From Rhineura floridana (taxonomy: Eukaryota; Chordata; Lepidosauria; Squamata; Rhineuridae): a stretch of DNA of 64,000 nucleotides. Numbering within the stretch: position 1 is the first letter of the stretch; every line of letters starts with the position of its first letter. Positions 44,851 to 56,982 of the stretch are shown here, piece after piece. The notes beneath the pieces were generated by a model, which ran no database searches, was not told the origin of the DNA, and saw nothing but the letters and a program-made list of their open reading frames with translations. The stretch lies in assembly GCF_030035675.1 (NCBI RefSeq), contig NC_084482.1, positions 226,281,943-226,345,942 of the forward strand, read 5' to 3'. A program made the translations under genes and the position numbers.

Positions 44851-45289
44851 CAAGAGTTTTTCTGTGCAGTAAATGTTTGTGCCTCCTCCACATATTGAGT
44901 AAACACGACAATGTCTGTTCCTTTAATAAGCTGTGGTTTTTATTTTCAATTACAAACAACAACAGAAAATCTTTTAAAGTAAAAATGTCGTGGAAATACT
45001 GTAAAAAAAACAAACCCACGTGTTATTACTACTGAGGACTAATGTTTACAGTTTTGTGGAATGTTTTTTAACCCCATTGAGAAACCTGCAAGAAAACGTT
45101 ACTTGGTTAAATGTATTTTTTGTTTGTTTGATTGATTGATTGATATCCTGCCCTTCCTCCCAGTAGGAGCCCAGGGCAGCCCCCAAAACACATTACATGG
45201 TTTATGCCAACCTATTGACACCCCACACATTTCATTTCCACCGTACTATGGTTCCTGCAACAGAACTTCCCACAGCTGTTGCACTGGCG

Positions 45290-45725
45290 GCTGCTTTTAT
45301 TTATTTATTTATTAATTCAATTTATATACCGCCCCATAGCTGAAGCTCTCTGGGCGGTTCACAACAAGTAAAACATCTGATATACAATTAAAACCACATA
45401 TCAAGCAATTTAAACATACATTAATAATATCAAAAAAAAATTAAAACATACGTATACACATACAAATGCATATTAAATATTAAAAAGCTAAGATACTAAA
45501 AATACTAAGATGCTAATAAGCTACAAACTGAAACTAAAATGCCTGGGAGAAGAGGAAGGTTTTTACCTGGCGCTGAAAAGATAGTAATGTTGGCGCCAGG
45601 CGTACCTCATCAGGAAGAATATTCCATAGTTCGGGGGCCACCACTGAGAAGGCCCTTTTTCTTGCCCTGCACCCTACTGCAAAGGTAGCAGGATCCGTTG
45701 TTGCAGAAAAGTAAGATCTTTTAGA
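45290..45725 (-). repeat. Antisense LINE 3' end (L2-like)
   Basis: TTTATATACCGCCCCATAGC tail, and upstream ATTCCATAGTTCGGGGGCCA on the plus strand, typical of a squamate LINE 3' region. A shorter L2 tail is at 45130-45180. Confidence 0.6.
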
Positions 45726-45768
45726 AGCAAATGTTCAGCCATCTCAGTGCTGGTGAAAACGTCCCCAG

Positions 45769-46325
45769 TGTCCTGGCCCCGTCAGAGGACTGGTCAGATG
45801 AGGATGACTCGGGAGTAACAGCAGCAGACCCAGGAGCAGCAGGAGACACGGAGGAGCCTCCTGAGAATCCAGCTCCTTCTGCCCCTCAGCTGCAGAGCAC
45901 CCCAGGGACAGCAGAGGTCCTGCAGCCAGACACAGACAGTGAACAGGATACTCCCCCCTCACCTGCAGAACGTAGACAGCAGAAGGTCAGGCAGAAGAGA
46001 GGCCCAAACGCTGAGGGCTCACACCTGCTGTCCATCCTGCTCTTTATAAGGCACACCTTGGCTGCAGCTTGTGGCTGACTGCAACGTCAGGCGTGGCTTT
46101 GTGTAGACCTAGTTTCCCTGCAGCATCTCTTTGACTGACCTCCTTGGCAATCGATCCCGGACCTCCACTGACCTCGCTTCTGGACTTCTGACTCGGCAAG
46201 TACGCTTCGGATAGGCCTGGCAGATTTACAACCCGACTGCTGGCTAAGGACTTTCCTTCCCTGCCAAAGACCCAGGAATTTCCAGCCCCCCCCCCGGACA
46301 CTGCTGATGCAGTGTAGAGCTGACA
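45769..46325 (+). mobile_element. Possible solo LTR fossil
   Basis: TGTCCTGG to GCTGACA, about 557 bp, with a TATA-like CTTTATAAGG at 46040 and a C/T-rich downstream part, an LTR-like layout. Flanking short repeat is weak (CCCAG against CCCAA). No internal region. Family unknown; a Ty3/Gypsy LTR is my best guess. Confidence 0.38.
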
Positions 46326-47374
46326 CCCAACTGCATTCCAACCACTGTTACACTATGGATCTGCCACCTTGGTAACAACTTTGTAACCAAGCTTGGTTTC
46401 CTGAACTTTTCCTGCTTGCCAAGGTTGATGTCACCCTTCAAAGGGAATGCCCTTGGGCATCTCAAAGAATACCCACTCGAGCCATAAGGGATGCTTGGAA
46501 TCAGCTCTGGATGGGTGCTGATTAGTTACTTCCTTTCCCACCCCATACCAGCTTCTCCAAGAAAAATGGGGTTGTGAGGGGGAAGAGCCTGGGCAACGAA
46601 AAGGGGCTCTCCCCTTTGAATGTTATCAAGTGGGTGTGTGTTCATAACATTTCCCTGGCATTTATAATTCCCACCATTGGTAAGATAAGACTTTTATTGT
46701 AGAAGCCTTTTTATTCCTTCTCCCAAGAGCCAAAGGTGTGTCCTTCTGCAACAACAGGGTCTTGGAGATGTGATTCCAAGTTTGTTTACTGCTTTTACAT
46801 GTGACTTCAAACTTGTTTGCCTGAGAGAGGGAATTTGACTCCACTGCTCTTTCTTTTGACCTGTCCCTGATCATTTTTCTATGAAAAAACCATGGGGTGT
46901 TTTACTATCCCAATCTGCTATCACTGGCAGGTGTGATAATAATATACCCCAATGGCAAAATTCAGGGCATTTCTAGGACATTTCATACCACCAATGGGTT
47001 TTTTTTCCTTCCAGAAGGTGAATAGCTAAGTGGTTAACTAGCTGAAATTTGGGGATGCTGTAAGCATGACAGTTTGCGACCATGTTCTAGAAAGACTACC
47101 CTGTAGGTCTACTTACATGTAAATTGCATAATGAAAATTGTTTCCAGGATAGCTTTTTATCCCACAAAATGTGATGAGGTTATATACATAAACCAAATGC
47201 TGTATAGATTTTAATGTTCCCCATACATACACGACTGAATATATCATATTTCTACACCATTTAAAACATGTTGATCCAGATGTGTTAAGTGACCAGATGA
47301 TTCCAGACACATTTCAGATTTAATATACTTTAGTGGCATGCAGAAGCAATGCTTTCTGCATGAGTTTAAAGACC
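46326..47374. other. Spacer 3' of gene 4
   Basis: No coding exon, RNA gene or known repeat recognised. Confidence 0.45.
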
Positions 47375-48122
47375 AAATAGGCTCTATTTATTTTATTTAT
47401 TTATTTTTAAAACTTATATACCGCCCGACTAGCAATAGCTCTCTACCTTCAGTCCCTCCCAAAGGCTCTCCGGAACAAGATGGTTTTCAGAACTCTCCGG
47501 AAAACCATCAGGGAGCGAGCTTCTTGGGGTAGGGTATTCCAAAGCTTGGGGGCCACCGTTGAAAAGGCTCTCTTCCGCATGCCTGTCAGTCTAACATCTT
47601 TCATTCCAGGCACGCAGAGGAGACCAGAGGCAGATGATCTTAAATCCCAGGCAGATACATACAGTATGGGCTTAAGCGGTCCCTCAGGTACATTGGTCCA
47701 AAGCCGTTTAGGGCTTTAAAGGTCAGAACCGGCACTTTGAATTGGGCCCGGAAATAAATTGGGAGCCTGTGGAGTCGATAAAGCACAGGAGTGATATGCT
47801 CCCTGCACCGTGCTCCAGTTAATATTCTGACGCTGCATTTTGAACTAACTGTAATTTCCAAACCATTTTCAAAGGTAGCCCCACATAGAGTGCGTTACAG
47901 TAATCAAGCCTCGATGTCACCAGTGCATGTGTCACTGTGGCCAAGTCAACTGCTTCCAGGATTGGATGCAGCTGGTAGACCAGTTCGAGCTGGCCAAGAG
48001 CACTCCTGGCTACTGCATTCACCTGATGTTCAAGCAGCAGGGCAGGACCCAGAAGGACTCCCAAACTGTGGACCTGCTCCTTCAAGGGGAGTGCAACCCC
48101 ATCCAGACAGGCTGCAGTAGCC
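47375..48122 (-). mobile_element. L2 LINE 3' fragment, antisense
   Basis: Minus strand encodes HSLGVLLGPALLLEHQVNAV, DYCNALYVGLPLKMVWKLQL and RLHRLPIYFRAQFKVPVLTF, the L2 ORF2 C-terminus, then a 3' UTR ending in a TATACCGCCCGACTAGC-type tail. 5' truncated and frameshifted. Confidence 0.8.
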
Positions 48123-48281
48123 GTTGATAAGCAGAATAAGCTGATCTATATCTTCAAGGCTGTAGCAGCATACCAGAGTCCACTTTCAGACAATATCACA
48201 CATGGTTCTCTTATATAGTTATCTTCACACTCTACATTAAGTTGTCCATAGATCTTATTTCTCTATCTCTAGTGCTAACGA

Positions 48282-49192
48282 TCATATTCCACCTTTTGTT
48301 TTCATTGTTAGATGGTCCTTTGTATTCAGAGCGGGTCTCAGTACAATAATGTAGCACTTGGGTATGAAGATGCAGCCCAGAAGCCCAGCACTGGAGGCCA
48401 AGATGGAGAAGACCTGCACGGCTACCATGTATTTCCCCTTCGTGCTCAGGTAGGTGGGCACAAAGGACACCCAAACGCTGCAGAAGACCAGCATGCTGAA
48501 GGTGATCAGCTTGGCTTCATTGAAGGCCCCAGGCAGCTTCCTGGCCAGGAAAGCCACCATGAAGCAGATGGCAGCCAGGAAGCCCATGTAGCCAAGAGCA
48601 ACATAAAACATGGAGATAGACCCTTCGTTGCATTGCAAGATGATCTCTCCAGGCTGGGAGTGCATGTCAGAGTCTGGGAATGGGGGATAGATGCCCAGCC
48701 AGATGGCGCAGATGACAACTTGGATAGTGGAACAGGAAATGACAATGGAGTTGGCCAGACTCTTCCCCAGCCATCTCTTCACTTTGATCCCTGGCTTTGT
48801 GGCCAGGAAGGCCAGCACCACAGTGATGGTCTTTGCCAAGACAGAAGAGACGGCAACTGAGAAGATGATGCTGAAGGCCATTTGCCGAAGAAGGCAGGTC
48901 GCTTTGCTTGGCTGGCCGATGAAGAGGAAGGAGGACAAAAAGGAGAGCAGGAGGGAGACGAGGAGGATGTAGGAGAGGTCCCGGTTGTTGGCTTTGACTA
49001 TGGGAGTTTCCTTGTATTTAATTAAGATTCCTAATACACAGCTTGTGGTTAAGGACAAGAATTGGCCAAAAGAAGCCAGGATTATCCCCAAAGATTCTTC
49101 ATATGCCAGGAAGGTTACAATCTTGGGGACACATTGATTTCGGTCCTTGTTTGAGTGTTGATCTTCAGGACATTTGATGCAATGGTCTGCAT
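48282..49192 (-). pseudogene. V2R gene 4 exon 6 (seven-transmembrane domain, open)
   Basis: 911 nt with stop. Starts [20 protein letters not shown]; contains the seven helices and [10 protein letters not shown]. Its 3' flank within about 160 nt is an antisense L2 fragment. Confidence 0.9.
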
Positions 49193-49234
49193 CTGAAAAA
49201 AATGAATGAAGAGGGGTTGCCATTGTTTACAATG

Positions 49235-49305
49235 ACATCATTTGTACACCGCCCAGAGAGCCTTCGGGCTTAGGGCGCTATATAAATTAAATTAAATAAA
49301 TAAAT
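49235..49305 (+). repeat. LINE 3' tail in gene 4 intron 5
   Basis: ACACCGCCCAGAGAGCC, GGGCGCTATATAAATTAAAT and AAATAAATAAATC tail. Confidence 0.6.
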
Positions 49306-49782
49306 CACTGTTGCCAGGCACACTATTCAACAATCCACCAAGTGAATGTGCGGACCAGATCCCCATGTCCCTAAAACCTCCCCATGGGCTAAATTTGACA
49401 AGTGGGTGGGGTGGGCCATTTGTCAATCATCTGATGTCACAATCCCATCAGGTGTTGCAGCACTTTGAAGCCCTGACAAACAGGCTTGCCAGGAACACTA
49501 TGCTGTGCTTTCAAGTCCAGCTGAGCAATTGATCATGGGCATATCAGAAGCCAGGTGGGCAGTGCTTCTGAAGCCTCACCCATCAAATGATCCACGGGTC
49601 TTTAGAAAAGCCTGTTTTGCCCTCCTGCCTTCTGGTATTAAACGATTGCTAGGTGGGTGTGGCTTGGCTGCAAGGACCTGCTGGGGCAGATGGAGACAAC
49701 TGGTGGGCTTAATCAGGTTACCCCCAGCCCTCCTTAGGATGGATATTCAAAGGATCCATGTCTTTCCTTCAGAGCCAATCAC

Positions 49783-49909
49783 CTTCCTGAGTTGAGATGG
49801 TTCCTTCCGCACACAGAGCACACGCATAGCAGCAAACCGTCTTCCCTTCCTGAACCTCCTTGGAATATCCTGGGCGACAGCTCTCTGTGCACCTGGAATG
49901 AGGCACAGT
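49783..49909 (-). pseudogene. V2R gene 4 exon 5 (NCD3G)
   Basis: 127 nt. Encodes [19 protein letters not shown] and [18 protein letters not shown]. Acceptor GCTTAG, donor GGAAG|GTGAT. Confidence 0.88.
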
Positions 49910-50045
49910 CTAAGCAGAGAGAACAGAAGGCTCATCAATTGAGGGAAAAGTGTTAGGGACATGGAAGTGGATTCTAGAGCCTCCAAATCCCTCTTTTGTA
50001 TAGAGCACTTTTGATGCATAATCAGGATCATTCAGACTATAGTAT

Positions 50046-50480
50046 TCCCGATCTCTATGTATGGATGTGAAAGTTGGGCAGTGAAAAAAGCGGATAAGAG
50101 AAAAATCAACTCATTTGAAATGTGGTGTTGGAGGAGAGCTTTGCACATACCATGGACTGTGAAAAAGACAAATAATTGGGTGTCACAACAAATTAAACCA
50201 GAACTGTCACTAGAGGCTAAAATGATGAAACTGAGGTTATCATACTTTTGGACACATAATGAGAAGACATGATTCCCTAGAAAAGATAATAATGCTTGGA
50301 AAAACAGAAGGGAGTAGAATAAGAGGAAGGCCAAACCAGAGATGGATTGATTCCATAAAGGAAGCCACAGACCTGAACTTACAAGATCTGAACAGGGTGG
50401 TTCACGACAGATGCTCTTGGAGGTCGCTGATTCTGAGGGTCGCCATAAGTCACAGTTGACTTGGAGGCACATAACAACAC
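50046..50480 (+). mobile_element. BovB LINE 3' end in gene 4 intron 4
   Basis: YGCESWAVKKADKRKINSFE, MWCWRRALHIPWTVKKTNNW and [20 protein letters not shown]; ends GACTTGGAGGCACATAACAA. One frameshift near 50250. Confidence 0.82.
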
Positions 50481-51421
50481 CAAAGTGAAACCACAGGCGT
50501 GTGTTTAGGAAACTAACTGGAAGCCAATGGAACTCTTTTACACAGGGTTTAAAATAGGCCTCTGAGGCTTGTTCCAGTTAGGAACCTGAACTATCTGAAG
50601 GCACCTCCAAACTGTCAGTATTTTATTGGAGGGATTCAGATACATGCTAGAAAATGGAAGTCTGCACAGTTAAAGTGTGGAAAAGCACACTTGTCACTGA
50701 AGCAAAATAAATTATGATGATGATAATGATTTCGTTTATATACCACCCATATGCCTGGAATGTGGGAAGGTCTAAGCAGAAACAAAAGAAGGAGAATTAA
50801 GGGGGAAGTGTTAGGAATATGGAAGTGAATCCCAGAGCCCCCAATCCCTTGTTTAAGGGAGTATTTTGGAGACATTACCACATAGCTGTGAAACCGCAGT
50901 GTTGTGTTTATGAAAGTAACTGGGAAACAGGTATTTTAAGATGTTTTTAGGATTTACAACACAGAACAGAATAATGAATATAACAGAAATACGTAGCATC
51001 ACATCCACACAGTACAAAAATAATTAAAACAGTTAAATAAATACTCTTCAAATAATAAGCAATACAAAGTAACAGATAATACATAATAGTATATAAGCCA
51101 TCATGAGCGCAGGAGTATATCAAATTATACACGTTGTCAACCCAGCAATAAACTCCACAACTCACCCCTGCAAAATACAGAGACTCATAACATAAGTTAT
51201 TACCTACTCATCTCAGGAGCAACTACAAAATATGCCTAACAGCCCTTTGAAATATAAAATGGAGAAGGAAATGAGCACTAGACACCGAAAGGGCAGAAAG
51301 AGAGAGAACTGCAAAGTCCAGAAACCATTTTTATTACTATTTAATGGCGATGAGTATGTGATTGAAAGAATGTGTGTGAGCATCTTTGAGGGAATGAAAT
51401 GAAACAAACCATTTCCCCGAC

Positions 51422-51637
51422 CTTGTTAAACTGCAAGGGCCACTCGACAGCTTCTGGGTTAATAGTGGATTTTAGGTCTGGGGATGCCTGTCCTCCTATA
51501 CTCCCAATTGTCACTCTGCCATGAGACTTATTGGGAAACTGCACCCAACTGATGATATCAAAGTCCCCATTCTCATCCAAATAATGTCCATCGACGGAGG
51601 AATTAGTAAATAGGATTCCTCTTAAGTAAGGGTGAAA
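51422..51637 (-). pseudogene. V2R gene 4 exon 4, four codons short
   Basis: 216 nt against 228 in genes 1 and 3. Reads [20 protein letters not shown], so EPAA is missing in frame. Donor AAG|GTCGGG. Confidence 0.88.
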
Positions 51638-51875
51638 CTAGAATGAAAGAGAAAACACCAACATTTAGGAACCAAGAATGCCCTACTGGATAAAATGAAG
51701 TGGACCACTTAATAAGACTGTTAAAGGAGGCTTGGAAACATCAAGACCAAGAGGCCTTTCAAGCCTCTGTAACTGACTCTCAGGGCTCTCCCCAGTCCAC
51801 ACACCCTCCCCAGACACTCTGGTCATCACTCTCCTTCAATGTTTATGCGTGGCTGGAACTTGTCTTTGAACTCTG

Positions 51876-53807
51876 TGAATTTTTTGGAAGGCATTTTGAG
51901 GGTAAAGTTGTTTGCCTCCATAGGAGTCATGCCCCATCAACATCTACAGTAGTCCCCAATGAGGCGTCCAGTGCAACGTCTGCTGCAACGTCTTCAAAAT
52001 GGTTTCAGTCAATGCGGCCTGATGATGTGGACAAGGTGCTTGTAATGATGTGGCCAGCAACATGTCCTCTTGACCCTTGCCCTTCTTGGCTTATTAAAGC
52101 TTGCCACGGGGGTTTGACCAAATGGGTCCAGGGTGTGGTCAACACATCATTGTGAGAAGGAGTGGTTCCAGAGGCCCTGAAAGAGGTGGTGATCTAACTG
52201 CTCCTGAAAAAGCCCACCCTGGACCCATTGATTTGTGACAACTACCGACCGGTCGCAAATACCCCCTTCTTAGGGAAGGTGATTGAGAGGGTTGTGGTGC
52301 AGCAATTGCAAGTACTCTTGGATGAAACAGATTATCTTGACCATCCCAGTCTGGGTTCAGGCCTGGTTATGGGACTGAATCGGCCTTGGTTGCCCTGATG
52401 GATGACCTTTATCGAGAGAAGGACAGGGGGAGTGCAACCCTGTTATTCTCACTTGATCTCTCAGTGGCTTTTGATGCCATTGACCATGGTATCCTTCTGG
52501 GCCAACTTGGTGAGATGGGTATTGGAGGCACTGTTTTACAGTGGTTCCAATTGTATCTCAAAGAGAATAGCATTGAGTGATTGTCTTTCAGCCCCCTGGC
52601 AGTTGTGCTGTGGGGTGCCGCAGGGTACCATCTTGTCCCCCATGCTGTTTAACATCTATATGAAGCCCTTGGGAGCGATCATGAGGAGATTTGGGGCGAG
52701 GTGTCATCAGTACACTGACGATACCCAGCTCTATTTCTCTGTAACATCTGAATCAGGAGAGGCCGTGCCAGCCCTGGACCGCTGCCTGGACTCGGTGGTG
52801 GGCTGGATGAGGGTCAATAAACTGAGTCTGAATCCTAGCAAGACGGAGACGCTGTGGGTTGGTGGTTCCTGAGTTCAGATAATTGGTCAGTTGCCTGCTT
52901 TGGATGGGGTTGTACTCTCTCTGAAAGAGCAGGTTTGTAGTTCAGGGTGCTCCTGGATCCATTTTTGTCGCTAGAGGCCCAGGTGACCTCAATGGCTAGG
53001 AGTGCCTTTTACCAGCTTCGGCTGGTGAGACATCTGCGGCTGTTTCTGGACCAGGATAGCCTGACCACTGTTGTCCACGCACTTGTAACCTCCAGGCTGG
53101 ATTACTGTAATGTGCTCTATGTGGGGCTGCCCTTGGGTTTGGTCCAGAAGCTGCAGCTGGTGCAAAATGTGGCGGCGAGACTGCTCACTGGGGTAGGGTA
53201 TTGCCAACATGTCACCCTGCTGCTGAAAGAATTGCACTGGCTGCCCATTTGCTACCGGGCCAAGTTCAAGGTTCTAGTTTTGGTGTATAAAGCCCTATAC
53301 AGCTTGGGACCAGGATACCTGAAAGACCGTCTTACCCCTTATAAACCCAGTCGTCACTGCACTGTGCATGTGAGGGCCTCCTACAGATATTATTTTATCG
53401 GGAGGTTCGTTCTGCACAATATAGGAAGTGGACCTGTAGTGTGGCAGCACCTCCCCTGTGGAATCCCCTCCCCTTGAATATTAGGCAGGTGCCATCTCTG
53501 CTCTCTTTTCTGCGCCTTTTGAAGACTTTCCTCTTTCAACAAGCCTTTTAAGTTGAAACCTATCCCAGTCTGCATCTGTGTTAAAATTGCTTTTAATATG
53601 TCCTTTAATATCTTTAACCCTTTTTTTAAAATATGTTTTTAAAGTTTGTTTTTTTTAATGTTTTTAAAGTTGTTTTGTTTTCATGTATTTTAAGGTCTGT
53701 TTTTATGATGTTTTAAAGTGTTTTTAGTGTTTCTGTTTGCCGTCCTGGGCTCCTGCTGGGAGGACGGGCGGGACAGAAATGAAATAAATAATAAAAATAA
53801 ATAAATA
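51876..53807 (+). mobile_element. L2-clade LINE in gene 4 intron 3
   Basis: Begins in the linker ([20 protein letters not shown]); RT motifs [40 protein letters not shown] and QYTDDT; C-terminus DYCNVLYVGLPLGLVQKLQL. Tail AATAAATAAATAA. Flanked by about 7 bp AACTCTG (51869-51875 and 53808-53814). 5' truncated, with frame breaks. It lacks the 790-bp insert of the 23652 copy. Confidence 0.85.
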
Positions 53808-54029
53808 AACTCTGATAATGACTCTTGCTTGCCTGAATGGAGGCTACAGGGGTGTGTGGCCTATGGTACAAAGGTCAACTTCACATTTGTTGCTCTGCCC
53901 AATTTGGCTCTGTCCCTGCCCACCCTGCCCCTAGAATGTTCTCCAGAAGGGATTGTGGCGCTTGGGCTGAAAAAGGGTCCCCATCCCTTAAAGACTCCCT
54001 CCAAATGGCCAATTCCTTAATTAGGGCCA

Positions 54030-54301
54030 CATTCACACCATACATTTATTCCACTATTATTCCACTTTAAACACTCATGGCTTCCCTCAAAGAATTATGG
54101 GAAGTGAAGGGTGTTGAGTTGTTAGGAAACCGTTAGGAGAGCTCCAGTTCCCAGAATTCTGTGGGAAGAAGGTGTGACTGTTAAAGCACTCTGGCCACTG
54201 GAGCTCTGGCAGGAGAACAGGGTTCTCCTAATAGCTCTGAGCGTCCTTCACAAACTACACTTCCCAGGATTCTTTGGGGGAAGCCATGGCAGCCACTTTA
54301 A
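54030..54301. mobile_element. Long-TIR fold-back MITE, diverged copy
   Basis: Starts CATTCACACCATACATTTAT and keeps the CCCAGAATTCTGTGGGAA core. The right end looks truncated. In gene 4 intron 3. Confidence 0.65.
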
Positions 54302-54623
54302 GAAGCAGATCATGAAAGGGCAGCAAATTGTTCATTATTACATTTATTGATTGTTGTTTGGGGGTTGTACTCCCAGGGAAGAGGGCTTGTGGGATTTTCT
54401 GCTTCGGTGGAAGGAGGGGATGGACCACTGCCTCCTTCAAGAAAGATGGTGCCTCCCCCTCCCTTGGGGGATCATTAATCACTCACTGGACCCACCCAGT
54501 CTACCCCCATCATAGTGGGCAAGGGTCAAAGGGGCAGGTGGTTGGCTGCCATTCTTCAAGCAGCCTGCCCACATCCTCATTCCTAAAATGTCTCACAAAG
54601 TTGTTAACAGTAGGCCTCCAAGG

Positions 54624-54981
54624 TAGGGTTGCCAGGTTCAAGGCCTGAGACTGATCCTGTATCTTTAGGAGAAAAGAAAGTCAGCCAAGTGCAGGTGTTC
54701 TTGCAACCCTGTCATGGGAAAAACCACAAGGTGGAATTCTCACTCCCCCCTGCACAATTTTTAAAGATACAAAAGACCTCTTGGTTGCCAGGCCCAGCCT
54801 CCAAGAGGCCTTTTATATCTTTAAAAGTTGTGCAGGGGGAAGGGAGGATTCCATCTTGTGGTTTTTCCCATTATTTATTTGTTTATTCAATTATAGTGTT
54901 GCAAAAACACCTGCACTTGGCTGACATTCTCTTCTCCTAAAGATACAGGATCAGTCTCAGGCCTTGAACCTGGCAACCCTA
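54624..54981. mobile_element. 358-bp fold-back hAT element (TAGGGTTGCC ends)
   Basis: Ends TAGGGTTGCCAGGTTCAAGG and its inverse with arms of over 90 nt. 8-bp direct repeat CTCCAAGG at 54616-54623 and 54982-54989. The interior holds a second inverted pair (AAGGTGGAATTC and GGATTCCATCTTG). Confidence 0.88.
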
Positions 54982-54989
54982 CTCCAAGG

Positions 54990-55120
54990 GTATATGAAAG
55001 AATCATAGGAGAGTAGAGTTGGAAGGGGCCTCTAAGGGCCAACCCCCTGCTCGATGCAGGAATCCATCCTAAAGCATACCCAACAGATGGCTGTCCAACT
55101 GCCTCTTGAAGGCTTCCAGT
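54990..55120 (-). repeat. CR1 LINE 3' end in gene 4 intron 3
   Basis: Antisense copy (GAGTAGAGTTGGAAGGGGCC, CCCCTGCTCGATGCAGGAAT). Confidence 0.72.
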
Positions 55121-55263
55121 GAAGTGATCTTTCAGATAACCTGGTCCCAAGCTGTATAGGGTTTTATGCACCCCAAACAGCACCAGAGAGCTGATTGGCA
55201 GGCAGTGGATTCCATGGTGGAAAGGAAGGGAAGGGGGCTGCCCAGGAGGAAAAATGGGGATAC

Positions 55264-56031
55264 CTGCCATGGCTATAGCATATGAAGCTCCACCCTGTGC
55301 TTGGATCTGTGTGAATAAACAGCATTTAAAGCATGCGCTACAGCCTGGACGATATCATGGGTAGTGTCTTGAGACAGGATTCTTTCACGCTCATATGGGG
55401 ACAGGAGATCCAGTTTCAATTTCTCTGTGCATCTTGTCCAGCCTTTCACAGAAAAAGCATGCTTGGAATAGAAGCAATGGAATGATCTCTTCCAAAACAG
55501 ATCAAGAAAAAAAGAATATGGTTCATAGTAGTCATGCTTTGTCCTTTTGTTTGCCTGAATTAAGGAGAAAGAGCCAAGGAGGTACCGGAACCAGTCAAAA
55601 GGGTAATACAAGATCAGGTTAACGTCCTGCACAGCTGTGGAGATCCAGAGTTTCCCCCCAGTTTGTAGCTTTTCAAATAGGAGTTGTACCACAACAAGTG
55701 TAGTTAGTTCATACTGAGAGTCCACATAGTGAACAAATACATTGACTTGTGTCCACATGGCAGGCGGTTCACTCTCTAACCACAAGATTAGATGTTTAGG
55801 TAGTACTCTTTCTGAGAAGGCAACACAAATCTCACGACTGATCAGCAGAGGCGTCAGTGTCCTCAGGAACTTTTCTCCGTCGTCTGTGTCTGGAGCAAAG
55901 AGGCCAATCCACGTCCATCGGAAATGCAGCAGCGACTTGACAATCCCCGGGCACTGAACTTCTTCTTTTGGGACCATCCGGTAGACAAAAGGGAATTGAG
56001 TTTTGTCATTAAGTACAAAGCCATAACTCAG
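55264..56031 (-). pseudogene. V2R gene 4 exon 3, with in-frame stop
   Basis: 768 nt. Starts [19 protein letters not shown]; carries [29 protein letters not shown] and GWTRCTE. Codons near the end read CTA TAG CCA TGG CAG|GTATCC, so translation would end before the splice site. Confidence 0.88.
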
Positions 56032-56324
56032 CTGGTAAGGAAAGGAAGAAAGATGGGTGTCACGATCATAGGTGTGGGCCATGTGTGTGAGTGTCCAAAC
56101 ATCCCTCTGCTGAGAGAGATGCGTTGGGTGCACACACTGTGTAGTCCTGGCCAATAGGAGCCAGATCACCTAGGACAGGGAACGCAGCCAGCAACATCTG
56201 GAGGGCCACCAGTTCCCTGTTCTGTGACCTGGGCCATCTCATCCAAGTATCAGAACAACAGCACTTTATTTTCACAATTCAACAGCTACTACTCAGTTGA
56301 TTGAAAGAAAGGGATACTCTTGGG

Positions 56325-56490
56325 TCACTGAGACACTGAGTCAGACCACTGGCCCATCCAGCTTAGTGCTGCCTACACTAACTGGCAGGGGATCTTTGGG
56401 ATATTGGAAAAGGGGCATTTACAGTTCTACCTGGAGATACTGTGGATTGACCCTGGTACTATCTGCATGCCTTGTGTTATGCCTTGGTTA
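56325..56490 (-). repeat. tRNA-headed SINE in gene 4 intron 2
   Basis: Diverged copy (GACACTGAGTCAGACCACTG and related segments) in the same place as in genes 1 and 3. Confidence 0.65.
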
Positions 56491-56611
56491 GCTCAGTGTC
56501 AGGGGTGAAGACCAATTGTAACCCCCCCAACTCTATCTTTTTGGGCACCCTTGGTTGTGGTGGCATGTTGAGAATGGTGCAGCTGATTTTCTTTCCAATC
56601 CCCATCCATAC

Positions 56612-56903
56612 CTGAGGGATTTTGTAGATGCCCGACATGGTTGAAATCTGTCTAGAGATGTCAGCATTGGCCCCTTCAAGAATAGCCAGCAGGTTACTCC
56701 ATCTCCCACAACTGTAGTTTGGGATGTTGCTTTTGCCACCAGCCAGCAGGTCTATCATGGCATCAGAAGTAATTCTCCCATCAAAGAGATTGTCATAGAT
56801 GTTGTAGCACAGGGTGACGTTGGGTAAGAGCCTGGGGTTCTGGTTGACCTCATGAATGGCAATCAGGAAAGACCAGATGTGCCAGTACCTCATAGCTGAC
56901 CCA
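56612..56903 (-). pseudogene. V2R gene 4 exon 2
   Basis: 292 nt, acceptor TTGGCAG, donor CAG|GTATGG. Encodes [20 protein letters not shown] and [13 protein letters not shown] Copia LTR begins 80 nt upstream of the acceptor. Confidence 0.88.
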
Positions 56904-56982
56904 CTGCCAATAATAAATAGTCAGTTGATGGATTAAAAGGATGCTGGGATGTGAGGAGCTTCAAAAGGACATTTCTAAAGTA

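Larger units (their letters stand above)
48282..56903 (-). pseudogene. V2R gene 4: five exons seen, stop in exon 3
   Basis: Fourth V2R, more diverged from genes 1-3. Exons 2-6 are 56903-56612, 56031-55264, 51637-51422, 49909-49783 and 49192-48282, all with GT-AG borders and matching phases. Exon 1 is not found up to 64000; it may lie beyond the Copia element that fills the upstream intron. Exon 3 has an in-frame TAG at 55275-55273, four codons before its end, where genes 1 and 3 have CAG (Gln). Exon 4 lacks four codons (EPAA after DENG), in frame. The rest is open, including the 303-residue 7TM exon ending MKTKGGI. Best read as a recent pseudogene. A sequencing error or a polymorphic stop is possible. 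Confidence 0.82.

Noticed and set aside
45731-46078. 115-codon plus-strand frame rich in Pro, Glu and Ser
   Set aside because: No splice context or known domain; it lies in an LTR-like segment and is probably chance coding.
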